A program made the translations under genes and the position numbers. Positions 1-11,295 of a stretch of 64,000 bases of DNA are shown here, in pieces (within the stretch, counting starts at the first letter, position 1; each line of letters begins with the position of its first letter). This DNA is from Eriocheir sinensis (lineage: Eukaryota; Arthropoda; Malacostraca; Decapoda; Varunidae), in the NCBI RefSeq assembly GCF_024679095.1, contig NC_066544.1:8088490-8152489 (forward strand), in the 5' to 3' direction. Below the pieces are notes generated by a model, which saw only the letters and a program-made list of their open reading frames with translations, did no database searches and was not told the DNA's origin.

Positions 1-690
1 CTCAATGTGTTTTCCTAATCTTTCTCAAGGTGCTTGATATGGGTTCCATGGTGGCTCAGTAAGGACTAATGACATTTCTTAAATCCACAAGAGTCAGATA
101 AATTGTCAAAGAACACATTAAATATCAACTCATGAAACTTGAGCCACACATTCAAAATCAGTGGCGTGCAGCGGCCAACTAGACTGGAGAGGATTTTATT
201 AAATCAACCATGGCCATCATTTAAGAGTTAATACAGTTACTTGTCTACAATTTTCACATTACCTTGGAGGGTGTCAAAAGTTTACTGGAGGGAGGGGCAG
301 AAGGCCTGAGAGGTGGTCAATGCCTGTGGAATGCATCAGTATAGGAAGAGTCCAGGAAGCTGCCCCTCTGGCCTGGTGTGGGTGTGGGAATACGCTTAGC
401 ATCTGATATCTGATATTTCAACAGGTAAAGGACAGACCATCGCTGCAGAAACCAAGTAACTGGGAAGACTCATGATCTGTGCTGAACCACCTCCCAAGCC
501 CCTGAGGTTGTCTTTGGAAGCACTCATGGTCTGCCCTCAAAGCTTAGGTTTGCTTTTTCAATTCTCAACCTGATGGGCAATTTTTTAAGCTGAATGGGGT
601 ATATTCAGAGTTGCCAGCCAGCGGGTGTCACTGCCGCCTAAGTCTTTGGGCTCACGAAGTTTGAACTATTCTTTCAGTTATCATAAATTA
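1..690. other. unannotated stretch
   Basis: I see no coding exon, RNA gene or clear repeat boundary here. A cagtggcgtg motif near 160 resembles the first bases of hAT-type MITEs seen elsewhere in the window, but no matching partner end was found. Confidence 0.5.
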
Positions 691-1184
691 CCCATGTTTT
701 TCTGGGACTTGTAACAATTACACTTCATTACAATAAGTGATACCTGATATTGTTGTTAAAATGTAGTTGATCATTCTTGTTGTTTAATTCATTGGTAAAC
801 GATAAAAAATAAATGACTGATGCTTGCAAGGTTCTCTCATTATAAATCTTTTTTGTGTAAAAGCCATGCAAAATCAACCAGAATTGGACCTTATAATTTT
901 TTATTTATTTATATTACATTTGCTGAGTACCTTCTCTAGGTGTATCAGTCTCACCTTTGACAAAATTTATCAAAAACATTATTAGGGCATCAAGCAAGTG
1001 AGCAACCCCCCCCCCCCCCTCCTCGAGAGTCCCTTTATAGAGAGTCCCGACATAGGCGGTCCTGTGTATAAGGTTGCTGGGCGCCATTTTTGGCCCTTCG
1101 AGCACCGCGCCGACTTTGAACTGAGGTAATAAAGGCGTTATTTTACTATTTTGGAAGTGGATTCGGCTGCTTTTTAATGTAACA

Positions 1185-1235
1185 ATGCCTTGCTGCCTAG
1201 CCTTCGGCTGTAGCAACATGCCACAGAGGGGATAA
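1185..1235 (+). pseudogene. THAP zinc-finger start, broken
   Basis: ATG at 1185 opens a 16-codon frame beginning MPCCLAFGCSN, the pattern of the first two zinc-binding cysteines of a THAP (C2CH) domain. A stop follows at 1233. The continuation cannot be followed in one frame, so this is a transposase remnant, not a gene. Confidence 0.5.
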
Positions 1236-2075
1236 AAAGTGTATAGTATTTAACTGCAAGGCCGCTGAGAAGACAGGGGCGCTAACACTCAGTCATCTTG
1301 GGAGGAAACCATCGGTTATGACAGCAAGACACACACACTGCCATTGTGTGTGTCTTGCTGTCATAACCGCCCTCCCTTTGTACTGTCCATGTAAATCATT
1401 GTGAGAAAGACACAGCTACAATTAGGATTGAAACAATCATTCACCTCAGGTTCAGACATCAAAGCTGATGAGGGAAGCTGTGGCCCTTATGGCCAAAATT
1501 ATTGGATGTGATCTCACCCACATACGTGTTACAAGAGTTTAATGAACAGAAGCTATCTTTACCTGTCTTGGTAAAACTCTAGAATCACACGCAACTCACT
1601 CTAAAAGTTAACACATTATTGTTTAGACTGTATTTGCTAATCACCACTCTGGTAACTGTTTTCATTATTATTACTCGTGTATGAGATTTTAAAATGCGGG
1701 GAAATATTACTATTTCAGCGGTGATAGGTTAGGTTACTATTTACTCATGTGAAGGGTCTTCAGCTAGAAACTCCTCTAGGTTGGGTTGTAATTGCATCTT
1801 TATTTAATAGCCTAATATATAAGGTTGCACAGTGTTCATTTTCATGGTACCAATGTCATTATATATGTTGAAGACATTTTCCTACAGTATTCTCTAAACC
1901 CAGCTATTTTGACACTCAAGCAAAATGAAACATGTTTACATGGCCTTAGTATTTTACTGTATTATTTGTTTTAATCAACAATAAGTATTTAAATTAAATT
2001 AAATGTTATTGAATTATAATCACTGATGACTTATCTTCACAACACCTTGGATGCACAGAACATTTATTGCAGCAA

Positions 2076-2081
<6 letters not shown>

Positions 2082-2142
<61 letters not shown>
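2082..2142. repeat. (TG)n microsatellite
   Basis: About 60 bases of pure TG dinucleotide inside the 0.7-3.5 kb element. Confidence 0.95.
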
Positions 2143-2144
<2 letters not shown>

Positions 2145-3027
2145 GTTGTTAACACAATAAAGAGAGCAGCACGGCGAGTAATGGAATCAGGGCCCCCTTC
2201 ACCTCCAGATAATTAGTTTACACTAATTTTCTCTCCATATGCTAAATTTTACTGCAAGCAGGTAATGGAAAGGAAGCAAAGTGCCTTTGCATTGATGGAG
2301 CCTGGGTAGTGTGTCAGCCACATGACCCATGACAAGTATATCAAGGCTCATGACGTTCAGGAGGCAGCGTCCCTCCATGCAGGCAACGGTACGTCAGGCA
2401 ATGAAGGGACATGTAGGTAATAGAAAGACTTCCCCAACTGCTACTGATACTGTTTTACAGCTATGAGTATTGTTAAATCCATCCATCACAGCAGCAACAC
2501 TCAAAGAGAGGCACCCAAACTTGTTTGGTCTCTCTGTACCCTTTGAGCGCTGCCACCTCTCAAGGTCGTCAGCAGCCCGCCTTGACCCACCTATATCACA
2601 GGCTGCGTGGGATACTGAGTGCCTATACAGAGACAGTGGCTGATCATAAGGCTAGGTGACCAAATTATAGTAAAGTGTAAGGGCGTAATGGTGGGTTGGC
2701 GATACCTGTTGATGTAGACACAAACTGTCTCTTATTTACTTTCCCAGAGCTCATTGGCTGCTGGCTCCCAGCTGGCTGTTAGAGGAATGTGTGCAGGTCT
2801 GACACAAGTGTGCTCAGTTTCAGTGGACGACCCGTATGGCTGTGAAACAGAAATACAAAAGAGAGCGTGTGCTAGCGTTTGAAAAGCATGGCAAAAACAG
2901 GGCCAATAATGGCATCCAAATCGTAGGTTGTCAGGACTCTCTCTATCAAGGGACTCTACCCCCCCCTCCCCCCCCAAAAAAAATATATATAGGATTAGGT
3001 TTGTGTCTCAGCGAGGTCCCTGACTTA

Positions 3028-3190
3028 CACTTCCAGAATGTTACACTCTGCCCTCAACTGACTGGTGGTTATTGTGTGGGGTGAACCAAGACCTTGGGTG
3101 GACCCCAACTGCTACCAGGAGGGTGGGCAGGGCAAAGGTGATGATTTTTCAGGCCAGAGGATGAGGGCAGAGTGTAGCACTGGAAGCAGA
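3028..3190. repeat. short inverted-repeat MITE-like insert
   Basis: A segment containing gttacactctgccctcaac near 3040 is repeated inverted near 3160-3185 (gagggcagagtgtagc). The pair is about 160 bases from end to end. It lies in the extra DNA that distinguishes the right arm of the 0.7-3.5 kb element from the left, so it is probably a small later insertion. Confidence 0.45.
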
Positions 3191-3739
3191 TGCCATTGTA
3201 CCCCATGGAGATCAAACAATGGATGCTACGCTTTCTGTCCAGTTTTTTGACGCCCTAATGTTTTTGATAAAGTTTGTCGAAAGCGAGACTGATAGGTACA
3301 CCCAAAGCAGATACTCAGCAAATAGTGTTATATAAATAAAAAAAGATTATAAAGTCCAATGCTGCTTCATTTTGCATGGCTCGTGTGCAAGAAATATTTT
3401 TAATGACAGAGCCTTGTATCAATCATTTATTTTCTCTCGTTAACCAATAAATAAAATGAGAATGATCAACTACAATTTTATTAACATTAGTATAATTTAT
3501 TGTATTTAGATGTAATTGTTAGAAGTCCCAGAGAAACAAGTTTCACTTTAAAATTGCCATTTCCAGTCTAATTTCCTGCCTGCTGTCTTCCTGGCTCATT
3601 CAATTCATTAGGTTAGTATATATTTTAATGAGCTGATAGGTTACTATGTATAGTGACTATAGGTTACTCTCCCCATTAGGTTTACATGGGATGATGTTTG
3701 GTTTAGTTGAGGGAGGACCATCGTCTTCATAGGTTAGGT

Positions 3740-4275
3740 TACGGTTGTAAGTTTTTTGATAAGTGCTTGCGACTAAAGTCAAAATAAGATAGTAAATATT
3801 TGTATGAAAACACTTCTAGGCCATAAATATAGAATAATAAAATGAAAAAGTAACAAAGAAAGTTCAGCACACGACCAATGTTCGTTGCCGTTTTTCCTGT
3901 TTCCAATCGCTTCACAATGTCTAATTTCACTTCCATTGTGATGGCTTTTGTTTTCTTTGGAGCACTGCAGTCAGAAGAGTCTGCCTTATGCTTGGGAGAC
4001 ATAATGAAGGCCAAAAGTTACTGAAAAAAGAACACAAACCAAAGAGAGCGGAATGAAAACAACGCGCCGGCCTCAAATGCTTGGTGATGACGTATTCTTC
4101 TGCCACGCTCAACAAACCAAGGTAAAAGGCTATTCTCTTTACCTTGCAACACACTAGTTCCCACACCAAGTTCATATTTACGAAGCAAACGTTGAAAGTT
4201 GAAACAAGAATTATTTAATCATTTATGGGGACCGTGTCACAATCACGAAACGTCATAGCCTGAGGACCCCCTGTA
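3740..4275 (-). mobile_element. Tigger/pogo transposon fragment
   Basis: On the minus strand a frame starting near 4002 reads MSPKHKADSSDC and runs into TMEVKLDIVKRLETGKTATNIGR. This is the N-terminal CENP-B/pogo helix-turn-helix of Tigger transposases. The frame is lost near 3850. At the 5' side the terminal sequence tacagggggtcctcaggc (minus strand, ending at 4273 with TA at 4274-4275) is the usual Tigger end with TA target site. No opposite terminus was found, so the copy is 3'-truncated. Confidence 0.65.
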
Positions 4276-4828
4276 TGCAGGATACTTAAGAGTGAAATTT
4301 GCCACCAGTTACAGAGGTAGAACACAATTTTGGCCATGACAAGAGTCATCCACTTACAAGCATGTTCGGAACAAACATCAATATAGTAAAGGGTTGAAAC
4401 ACAGAGAGTGAAGAAGAATTACCTCTCCAACCAAAGGCAAAGAGAGAAGAAAAGTAGATGACTCTGTAAGCAATGAGTATAAACCAGGCGAGTCTTGAAG
4501 ATCAAACCTGGCAACAATGCATGACTTGGCGCATCAAGATACCCTACGTGATACCCTACGCCTAGAGTAATTAATACCTTTGAAAGGGGGAACCACGAGC
4601 CAGATCATTAGATAAATGCATTGATATGTGATTAATGAATCCTAAGGAGTCAAACAATAACAGGTCTGGGACATTATAAATGTATTTGTACTATGACATG
4701 AAAATGGAAAAAAAAAAATAATCGCCGTTTTCTCAAAACTAGGAGTAATACATGTATAAAATGCATCTCCTCCTTTAGTTTTCATGCAATTGACATAAAA
4801 CTGAAGGTTTAGAAGCTAGGCATGTTAA

Positions 4829-5441
4829 CCCTTTCATTGCTAAGCGCTCACAACGAGACTATCCCCTCAGGAGCGCTCGGGGAGCCCAATGGGGGGTCTC
4901 TTTTAACCTCTGTATCTCAAAAACTATTCATCACAGCTAAAAAACAACAACACCATTGGAAAGAGGAGGTCCAGATCTATAGGAGTCGGTTATGTATGCC
5001 TCTCTTGCGAAGGTACATGCACGTTCAGGGAGTGTTGAATGTTAACACTTACGTCGGTGCGTGTGGGATGATCAGCCATATTGAGGGAACTGCGGACATC
5101 TTTTCTTCAGATTCTGGCAAGGGAGTATTGCCAACTGCAATATTTACAACTATTTGGTCAAAGAATCAGTCAGGTGATAGGTGAAGCTATGCAAAAATGC
5201 CGCTATATTGGGCAAGAACATCCACCAGTTACTCGTCCGTACATTTGCCGCGCTGGGCTGATATGATTTTCCACCAAATTTAGTGAAGAATCCACTCAAT
5301 TGGCAATCCTGTGTTGTGAGAATTAGTGTTGGAACACTCTCATACACGGGAGATTTGAGTGCAGGTGGAGGTCGCAGCGAGCATTTAGCGCCACCAGCAA
5401 ATACGCCTAACGCCCGATGCAAGCGTTTAGCAATGAAAGGG
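4829..5441. mobile_element. piggyBac-like MITE, 613 bp
   Basis: Both ends carry nearly identical inverted repeats: ccctttcattgctaagcgct at 4829-4848, and its complement with one change at 5422-5441. They are flanked directly by TTAA at 4825-4828 and 5442-5445. TTAA target duplication and ends starting CCC are characteristic of the piggyBac superfamily. No transposase frame lies inside; the interior frames are unrecognisable. Confidence 0.8.
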
Positions 5442-5445
5442 TTAA

Positions 5446-5913
5446 AGAAAAAAGTTTGAAAAAAAACTATCAATGTCATTTCTTGTTTGCATAATACAGT
5501 AGTGATAGTCTGGACTGCAAATTACTCATATATATATTTTTTACGACTAAATGAAAAGGTTTTAACAATCTTTTTTTACTAACTCGTTGAGGAAGGTTAT
5601 AAAGTATTTTGTGTGCAAAGGCCCCCCCTCAAAAATGGTGCAGAAATGAAGGAGGAGATAGAATTCATTTAAAAAATAACACGAAAAAAAAAAATATACA
5701 ATTCACTGTATGTTTATGTAAGATGATCAGGATATTATTCTTCATAACATACATCAAAATCAAGACCCTCAGGCTATTTTTAAAAAGAGGTGGATCCTCC
5801 TGCAGTGCTGTGTTGAGGTGAGGATAACAGAAATCATACAGTGACAAGGTAAGGTAACACTGCAGGGACTGCTGCAACAAGAGTGGCACTCAGGGGGGGG
5901 GGGGGGTACTGAC
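5446..5913. other. intron of RING gene or flank
   Basis: AT-rich sequence with no recognised element. On the minus strand a poly-C tract lies just past the exon donor at 5913, followed by a cttgttgcag acceptor-like site near 5873. The following 40 codons match nothing I know, so no third exon is called. Confidence 0.4.
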
Positions 5914-6252
5914 CTTCAAGCTTGGCTCTAAGATGAACTTCACTTTTTCCATGATGGTAAGGTTTGTGTCTGACTGGGAACTGGGCTCTTCTGGGTCTGA
6001 CTGGGAACTGGGCTCTTCTGGGTCTGACTGGGAACTGGGCTCTTCTGGGTCTGACTGGGAACTGGGCTCTTCTGGGTCTGACTGGGAACTGGGCTCTTCT
6101 GGGTCTGACTGGGAACTGGGCTCTTCTGGGTCTGACTGGGAACTGGGCTCTTTTGGTTCTGATTGGGGCCTCGGCTCTTCTGTAGAAACAGTTTCCGGAG
6201 CTGCCTGGACAGCCTGGGCGGCCTCCAGGGCTGCACTAGATGCCTCTCTCAC
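5914..6252 (-). CDS. RING-finger family gene, second coding exon (coiled-coil and repeat part)
   Basis: The minus-strand exon is bounded by acceptor tgtttcag (AG at 6254-6253) and donor GT at 5913-5912 in the context ttgaag|gtcagt. It is 339 bases, 113 codons, phase 0 at both ends, so it joins in frame to the exon ending at 9534. It opens VREASSAALEAAQAVQ, an alanine/glutamine-rich helix, and then contains a 9-residue repeat (SQSDPEEPS) before closing with MEKVKFILEPSLK. The order RING, coiled coil, short acidic spacer, then a helix resembles uncharacterised multi-copy decapod RING proteins that I recall. Later exons were not found in the window, so the gene is partial or truncated. The partner protein and substrate are unknown. 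Confidence 0.7.
5968..6183 (-). repeat. 27-bp coding minisatellite in RING gene exon
   Basis: Seven near-identical 27-bp units plus one diverged unit (tgggaactgggctcttctgg recurs every 27 bases from 5976). The period is a multiple of three, so copy number can vary without changing the frame. It encodes repeated SQSDPEEPS on the minus strand. Confidence 0.95.
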
Positions 6253-6289
6253 CTGAAACAACAATACTGGGTTAGGGAAAATGTTCACA

Positions 6290-6405
6290 CCCCTTTCTAT
6301 GCCCCCGATGTGTACTCCTGTGTATGCCTCCTGTGTTTACCCCTCTGAAAGCCTCCTGTGTGTGCCCCTGTGTACCTTATTCTGTGCCCCTTGTGTGTAC
6401 CTTTG
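6290..6405. repeat. left half of a split intronic minisatellite
   Basis: Repeats of the gtgtacccctgtgtatgcc type match the array at 9080-9490. The two halves are separated by a non-LTR retrotransposon, so they were probably one array in the RING gene intron. Confidence 0.8.
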
Positions 6406-9080
6406 TGTTGTTGTGGTATTGTTGTGTCTTTTAGTTTTGTTCGGTTTTCTTTTTTCTTGTTCCATATTGTTACGATATAGGTTTTTCTATCTTCAATTTC
6501 TTCCAGAGTTAATGGTTGAAACACTATTATATCGGCTATTAACCTGGTAGCAGCGGGGATCATGTTTCTTAATAGTCCCTTCAAGTGAGAAAATGAGAAA
6601 AAATCACCCCTCACACAAACCATTTCATAATATATATCAAAGCAATTGTGATCAGATTATGTATCATCTATTTTGGGGGGTTTATATCATGGCACAAATT
6701 TGGCCCGTCGCTGCTACATGGTAAAGCCACAAATTTGGCCCGTCGCTGCTACACGGTAAAGCCACAAATTTGGCCCGTCGCCACTACTGGGTTAAGCAGT
6801 CTCTGCTTTGGATTTCTGTGTTCTGTATAAAGTTTTGGTTTTGTCTTATTTCTGTATATTTTTCACAGTCCAGCAGAAAATGTTCTAAGGTTTCTACTTC
6901 TGCTCCACAGACACTCCTCACTTTCTAGCTCACTAGCTTTTGTTAGTCTTTGTTTTTTTTGTCATTGCAGAAGTTTTTGTTGTTGGTTATTTTGACTCCC
7001 AGGTATGTTATACTTTGAGTTACTAGAATCTTTTCAATACTATTTTCTTGTTCTTTTTTGTTATACGTAAGGATATTGCTTTTCTCTATTTATTATTAAT
7101 CCATATCTTTCTGCTATTTGCTGTATATTTTTTTTTAACTTTCAGCTGCTTCTTCTATTGAGTGTGATAAAAGTAAGCTGTCATCTGCATAATATAAAAT
7201 AGGTATTTTGAAGTGTTCATTTTTAAAACCTATGTCCATCATTTCTAGTTCTGTAATTATTTCATAGGTTAAAATTGTAAACAGGAACATCGAGGTATTG
7301 CATCCTTGCCTTATACCATTTATATTTATTGTTGTCTGTTTAGTTCCGTTTAGAAATATGTTATTAGTGAGGTCATCTGAATATATGTTTGCTACAAGAC
7401 TGATAATTTTGGGGTGGACTTTGTAATTCATCAGCGCTGTGATAGTCTTTTTCTGTTTATTGAATCAAAAGCTTTTTTAAAATCAAGTGAGGTCACAATC
7501 AGTTAACTCTGATTAATGCAATATTTTAGTATGTATAAATTATCTATCATTCTTCTGTCTTCTGTGAAGCCTGATTGCAGTTCACTGATATTGTCTGTGT
7601 CTTTCATGTGTTTTTCCAACTTTTGTCTGAGGATCCACATAAAAATTTGTATGAAGTATTTGTTAAGGCTATGGGCCTTAGGTCAGCTGCAGTAGGTTTG
7701 GGCTTTTTCTGGATTATTATATTGTTAGATGTTTTCCAATTATCACTTATCTCTCCTTTTTCTATTATATTATTGAAACAGTTTGAAAGTTGTGCCACAT
7801 ACAGGTCACCGTTTTCTAGAATTTTGTAAAGGTCTGTTTTTAGTCCGTCTGGTCCTGGAGCTTTTTTATATTTAGTTTTACCTAACTGTCGTTTAACTTC
7901 TTCTTTTGATATATAGATATCTGTCTCCTTCATAGGCGGGATGTCAATTTTTTTGCACTGTACAACCATGTCTAAATGTTCCCTTCACTTGATATCCACT
8001 TTCCACAAGGTCCACTTGTCTCCATTTTTAACTTTAATGTAATCATTTATTCTGTATTGTAACACTACCAGCTCGTTTTCATACTAGCACTGTCTTTCGT
8101 TATTCCATACCTCTTCAATCTTGTTTTCTCTGGCTCTGTATACAGTGTTCCAGAAGTCTTCTAATTTTTTTGGGTGTTCAGATATATCCAGTTTTCTTTC
8201 GTCAGGATCATATAGCAATATATCTTTTTTTTACAATGGTTTCTCCTTTTAGTTTCTTAATGTTATCCCATATCATGGTATCTTTGTTTTGTCCATTCCT
8301 GATCTCTTTGTAATTTTATTTTCCTTTACTGATATTGCATCCCACACCATATGCTCAACTTTAGTTTTTTGTGTTTGGTACAAGTTGTTGTATCTTTCTT
8401 TCTCTTCAGTGTTTTATGTTTTCTTGCTTGCTTATTATAGGTCCTCCTTTTACTTATTTCACTTTTTATCTCTTGAGTTATCCAGACTGGTTCTATATCT
8501 TTTGTATTTTGTTTTATTCTTCTTTGTATTTGTCTGTCCAAGAATTTATTGCATGCTTCTTTCATGGTATTTTCTAGTTCTTCCAGAGACTTTTTTTTTC
8601 TTTTTAATACATTTTCTATGTGTATTTTATAACTATTTATTGCTTGTCGTTAGTTTTTGGTATGTGATAATTTTCTTTTCATCACTTTATCCATTTTCTT
8701 TATTATGAGTCCATATATCAAAATACGCTATTAGTAAGTTGTGGTCTGATAGGTCAGATTTTTCTTTCTTTTCATCTATTATCATGTTAATGAATTTGCC
8801 ATACATGCTTTGGCTCACTATTATAAAATCTATTGCACTTTGAAAACCTCTGCCTTCCCATGTAATTTCTCCTTCACAATTTTGGTCACCATTTAATGAT
8901 ATAAGGTTTTTATCTACTATCCAATGTAAGACTTTTTCCCCGTTGTTATCTAGTTGTTGTGGCCCAAAAAAACCCACATGGCCATTGAAGTCTACGAGGA
9001 GGATCATGGGTTCGTCTTCAGTCGAGTTTATTATACTGTCAATTTCTTTCCTTATAATGTTGTTTCTATTGGTATCATTC
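6406..9080 (-). mobile_element. 5'-truncated non-LTR retrotransposon (I/Ingi-like)
   Basis: Read on the minus strand, the order is: end of an apurinic-type endonuclease (near 9007-8690; LLVDFNGHVG and later SDHNLL), a linker, reverse transcriptase N-terminal blocks (7969-7604; KAPGPDG, LRPIALTNTSYK), the catalytic region (7431-7135; IRQGCNTS and YYADDSLLL), and a C-terminal CGAEVETLEHFLLDC zinc-knuckle-like block near 6900. Stops and frameshifts break it throughout. It is truncated at the 5' end inside the endonuclease and ends in a caacaacaa-type tail near 6406. The I/Ingi assignment rests only on motif style. Confidence 0.75.
6543..6791. mobile_element. TTAA-flanked MITE inside the retrotransposon
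   Basis: 249 bases flanked by TTAA at 6539-6542 and 6792-6795, with imperfect 13-bp inverted ends (cctggtagcagcg against cccagtagtggcg). Removing the insert and one TTAA restores the retrotransposon's C-terminal reading frame exactly, so the boundaries are secure. It contains three tandem copies of a roughly 35-bp unit (acaaatttggcccgtcgc, 6690-6790). A relative lies at 38143-38289. Confidence 0.85.
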
Positions 9081-9490
9081 CTGTGTGTACCCCTGTATAT
9101 CCCCCCCTGTGTGTACCTACCCTTGTGTATGCCTCTTGTGTGTACCTTTGTGTATGCCCGTGTGTACCCTTGTATATGCCCTGTGTGTATCTATGTATAC
9201 CCCCTGTGTATATATACCCTTGTGCATGCCCCATGTTTACCCTTGTGTATGCCCTGTGTGTACCATACCATTGTGTATGCCCTCTGTGTGCACCACTGTG
9301 TGTGCCCCCTGTGTGTACCCTTGTGTATGCCCCTTGTGTGTGCCCGTGTGTATGCCCCCTGTGTGTACCCTTGTGTGTGCCCCCTGTATCATTGTGTATG
9401 CCCCGTGTGTACCCTTGTGCATACCCCCTCTGTGTATCCTTGTACACCATTGTGTATGCCCATGTGTGTTGCCTGCTGTGTTTACTCGAG
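9081..9490. repeat. right half of split intronic minisatellite
   Basis: Degenerate repeats of the ccctgtgtgtacccttgtgt type, units about 20-30 bases. Translated frames here (GTHKGHTQG and similar) are read-through from the adjoining exon past its splice donor and are not protein. Confidence 0.9.
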
Positions 9491-9533
9491 TGGTTGAGGG
9501 CCCTGGGCACAGATGCAGTATTGGAACACTCAC

Positions 9534-10271
9534 CTTCCTGGCGGTTGTGAGAATGCCGGCATCAGGGAAACACTGTTGGCACTCCTCCAACACCTGCTCC
9601 GCCTCACTGGTGCAGTTGAACACTTCACCCAAAACCTTGAATGCCTCTTGCTTTGTTGTAGGAGTGCGCAACGTTTCCAGCACAGCCTGCAGCTTCTGCT
9701 CCCTTTTCTTTGCCTCCTCCTTCTTGGCTGCCACACGGAACGTTTCCTGCTGCACAAGCTCCCTGGCACTCCTGCTCTGGTCCACCAGTCCCAGGAGGCC
9801 GTCCTCCAGCTGCTGCTGCTGCTTGCCCCAGCCTGTCAGGGTGGCCTCATACTGGCCCAACTGTGCCTGAGCCTCCTGGCAGGCGGTGATGGCGGCCACA
9901 ACTGTGGCCTCCTGTTCCCGCAGAGAGGAGCGCATCTTTTTGGAGAGGCCCGCTGCTATCTTCTTGCCAGCTTCCCTTGCTTCTTCTTTCCCTTTACCGG
10001 CACTGGGTGGCGGTGAGGCTGCTGTTGCTGCTGCCACCTTAGCATTTCTCATCATTCTGATGACTGCCTCAAGAGCATAGCAGATAGGGAACTGTCCTGT
10101 CTTGGGTACGACATGGCTGATGCGGCACTCTGGACAGGTAACACAGCCCTGCTCCTTCAGTTTATCTATGCACAGTGTGCAGACACTGTGGCCACAGGGA
10201 AGAATGCGCAGCTGTTGTACTAAGTCATCAAAGCCTGTCAGGCACACTGGACAGTCCACGGGGTTGTCACC
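9534..10271 (-). CDS. RING-finger protein, RING and coiled-coil exon
   Basis: The minus-strand exon lies between acceptor ccgtttcag (AG at 10273-10272) and donor GT at 9533-9532 (aggaag|gtgagt). It opens with a C3HC4 RING: CPVC, then CGHSVCTLC, then CPEC. This is the zinc-binding fold that recruits E2 enzymes in ubiquitin ligases. A long Ala/Gln/Glu-rich coiled coil follows, including QEAQAQLGQYEATLTGWGKQ and DQSRSARELVQQ. The exon ends LTTARK and joins in phase 0 to VREASS in the next exon. The first in-frame codon before the RING is GTG, not ATG, so the start must come from an upstream exon, or the start codon has been lost. No B-box or other TRIM domain is seen. Ubiquitin ligase activity is inferred from the RING alone. 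Confidence 0.8.
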
Positions 10272-10696
10272 CTGAAACGGAGAGGCAGTGTAAGGGAGGC
10301 ACTACAGCAGGAACACACTGGAGGTAGCACACTCACACACTGGTAACAGGCTGTCCAGCAAGGTTGATATCCTGAAACAGAGGCAGTGTGAGGGAGGCAC
10401 TACAGCAGGAACACACTGGAGGCAGCACACAGTCACACACATGGTAACAGGCTGTCTGGCACACAGGACAGTCATCAGTGTTGTTATTCTGAAACAGAGG
10501 CAGTGTGAGGGAGGCACCACAGCAGGAACACACTGGAGGCAGCACACACTCACACACTGGTAACAGGCTGTCCAGCAGGGTTGGTATCCTGAAATAGAGA
10601 GGCAGTGTGAGGGAGGCACTACAGCAGGAGCACACTGGAGGCACCACACAGTCACACTGGTAACAGGCTGTCCGACACACTGGACAGTCCTACGGC
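10272..10696 (-). repeat. four tandem copies of the RING exon acceptor region
   Basis: Four units of about 100-118 bases start near 10272, 10371, 10489 and 10589. Each carries, on the minus strand, a ctgcctct...ttcag acceptor followed by sequence that aligns with the beginning of the RING exon (gactgtcc..gtgtgcc..acagcctg). The two longer units still encode CPVCQTA-like or CPVCRTA-like peptides. The array is a serial duplication of the intron end plus exon start. Confidence 0.8.
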
Positions 10697-11242
10697 TCTT
10701 GCTACAGTCTGTGTTCTAAGTGGACGAAGCCCCGCCCACCAGGAGGGTCAAGACGTGAGTGTCGTCTTCCCTGGAGCTGCTGGTTGACAGAAATCAGTGG
10801 AAAGAGGAAGTCTTCCTTATAGGGTTGCAAAAACTTGGTACGTTTCCAGGAAAATAGAAACTTTCCAGGAAAGAATCAGGTCCCTGGAAGTTTAATTGGT
10901 AACAATCGGGAATTTTCATATATTTCACAGGTGTATTTTTTTTTTTTTTTTACAGCTAAGGAAACAGCTCAAAGGCAACAGAAAAAAGGTGTAAAAAAAG
11001 CCCACTAATCGCTGTTCCCACAATAGTATTTGTATCAATAAATAAACCCATTTTGGATAATATAACTATAAATTAAAACTTTTCAAGCAGCAAAAAATTG
11101 TATTTTCATGCAATTACAATACCAACATTCATGTTTTTGTAGGTCTGCTTGGAGTTGTACAATTCTGGGAAGGGTTAACCTACAGACTTATTTCCCAGGT
11201 AAGCTGTAGTTTTATGATTGCTGCAGTACTACTTACCTTACC

Positions 11243-11245
<3 letters not shown>

Positions 11246-11292
<47 letters not shown>
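11246..11292. repeat. (TC)n microsatellite
   Basis: Pure CT/TC tract adjoining the 3' end of the minus-strand retrotransposon. Confidence 0.9.

Positions 11293-11295
<3 letters not shown>

Larger units (their letters stand above)
690..3540. mobile_element. degraded DNA transposon with long inverted arms
   Basis: Roughly 690-1110 is matched in inverted orientation by 2905-3540. Shared landmarks are ctgggacttctaacaatta-type sequence at the outer edge, gccatgcaaaat, ttgctgagta, tatcaaaaacatt and, innermost, gagtcccttNatagagagNgtcc. The arms differ by many substitutions, and the right arm holds about 290 extra bases (2960-3250). The interior begins with a THAP-like reading frame at 1185. THAP domains occur in P and Kolobok transposases, so an old THAP-type transposon with long terminal inverted repeats is the simplest reading. 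Two opposite copies of one repeat flanking unrelated DNA is the alternative. Confidence 0.6.

Noticed and set aside
5964..6185. Plus-strand frames of repeated TGNWALLGL
   Set aside because: Antisense of the coding minisatellite in the RING gene exon.
9237..9533. Minus-strand frame continuing the RING exon into repeated THKGHTQG
   Set aside because: The exon has a strong gtgagt donor at 9533; the continuation is intronic minisatellite.
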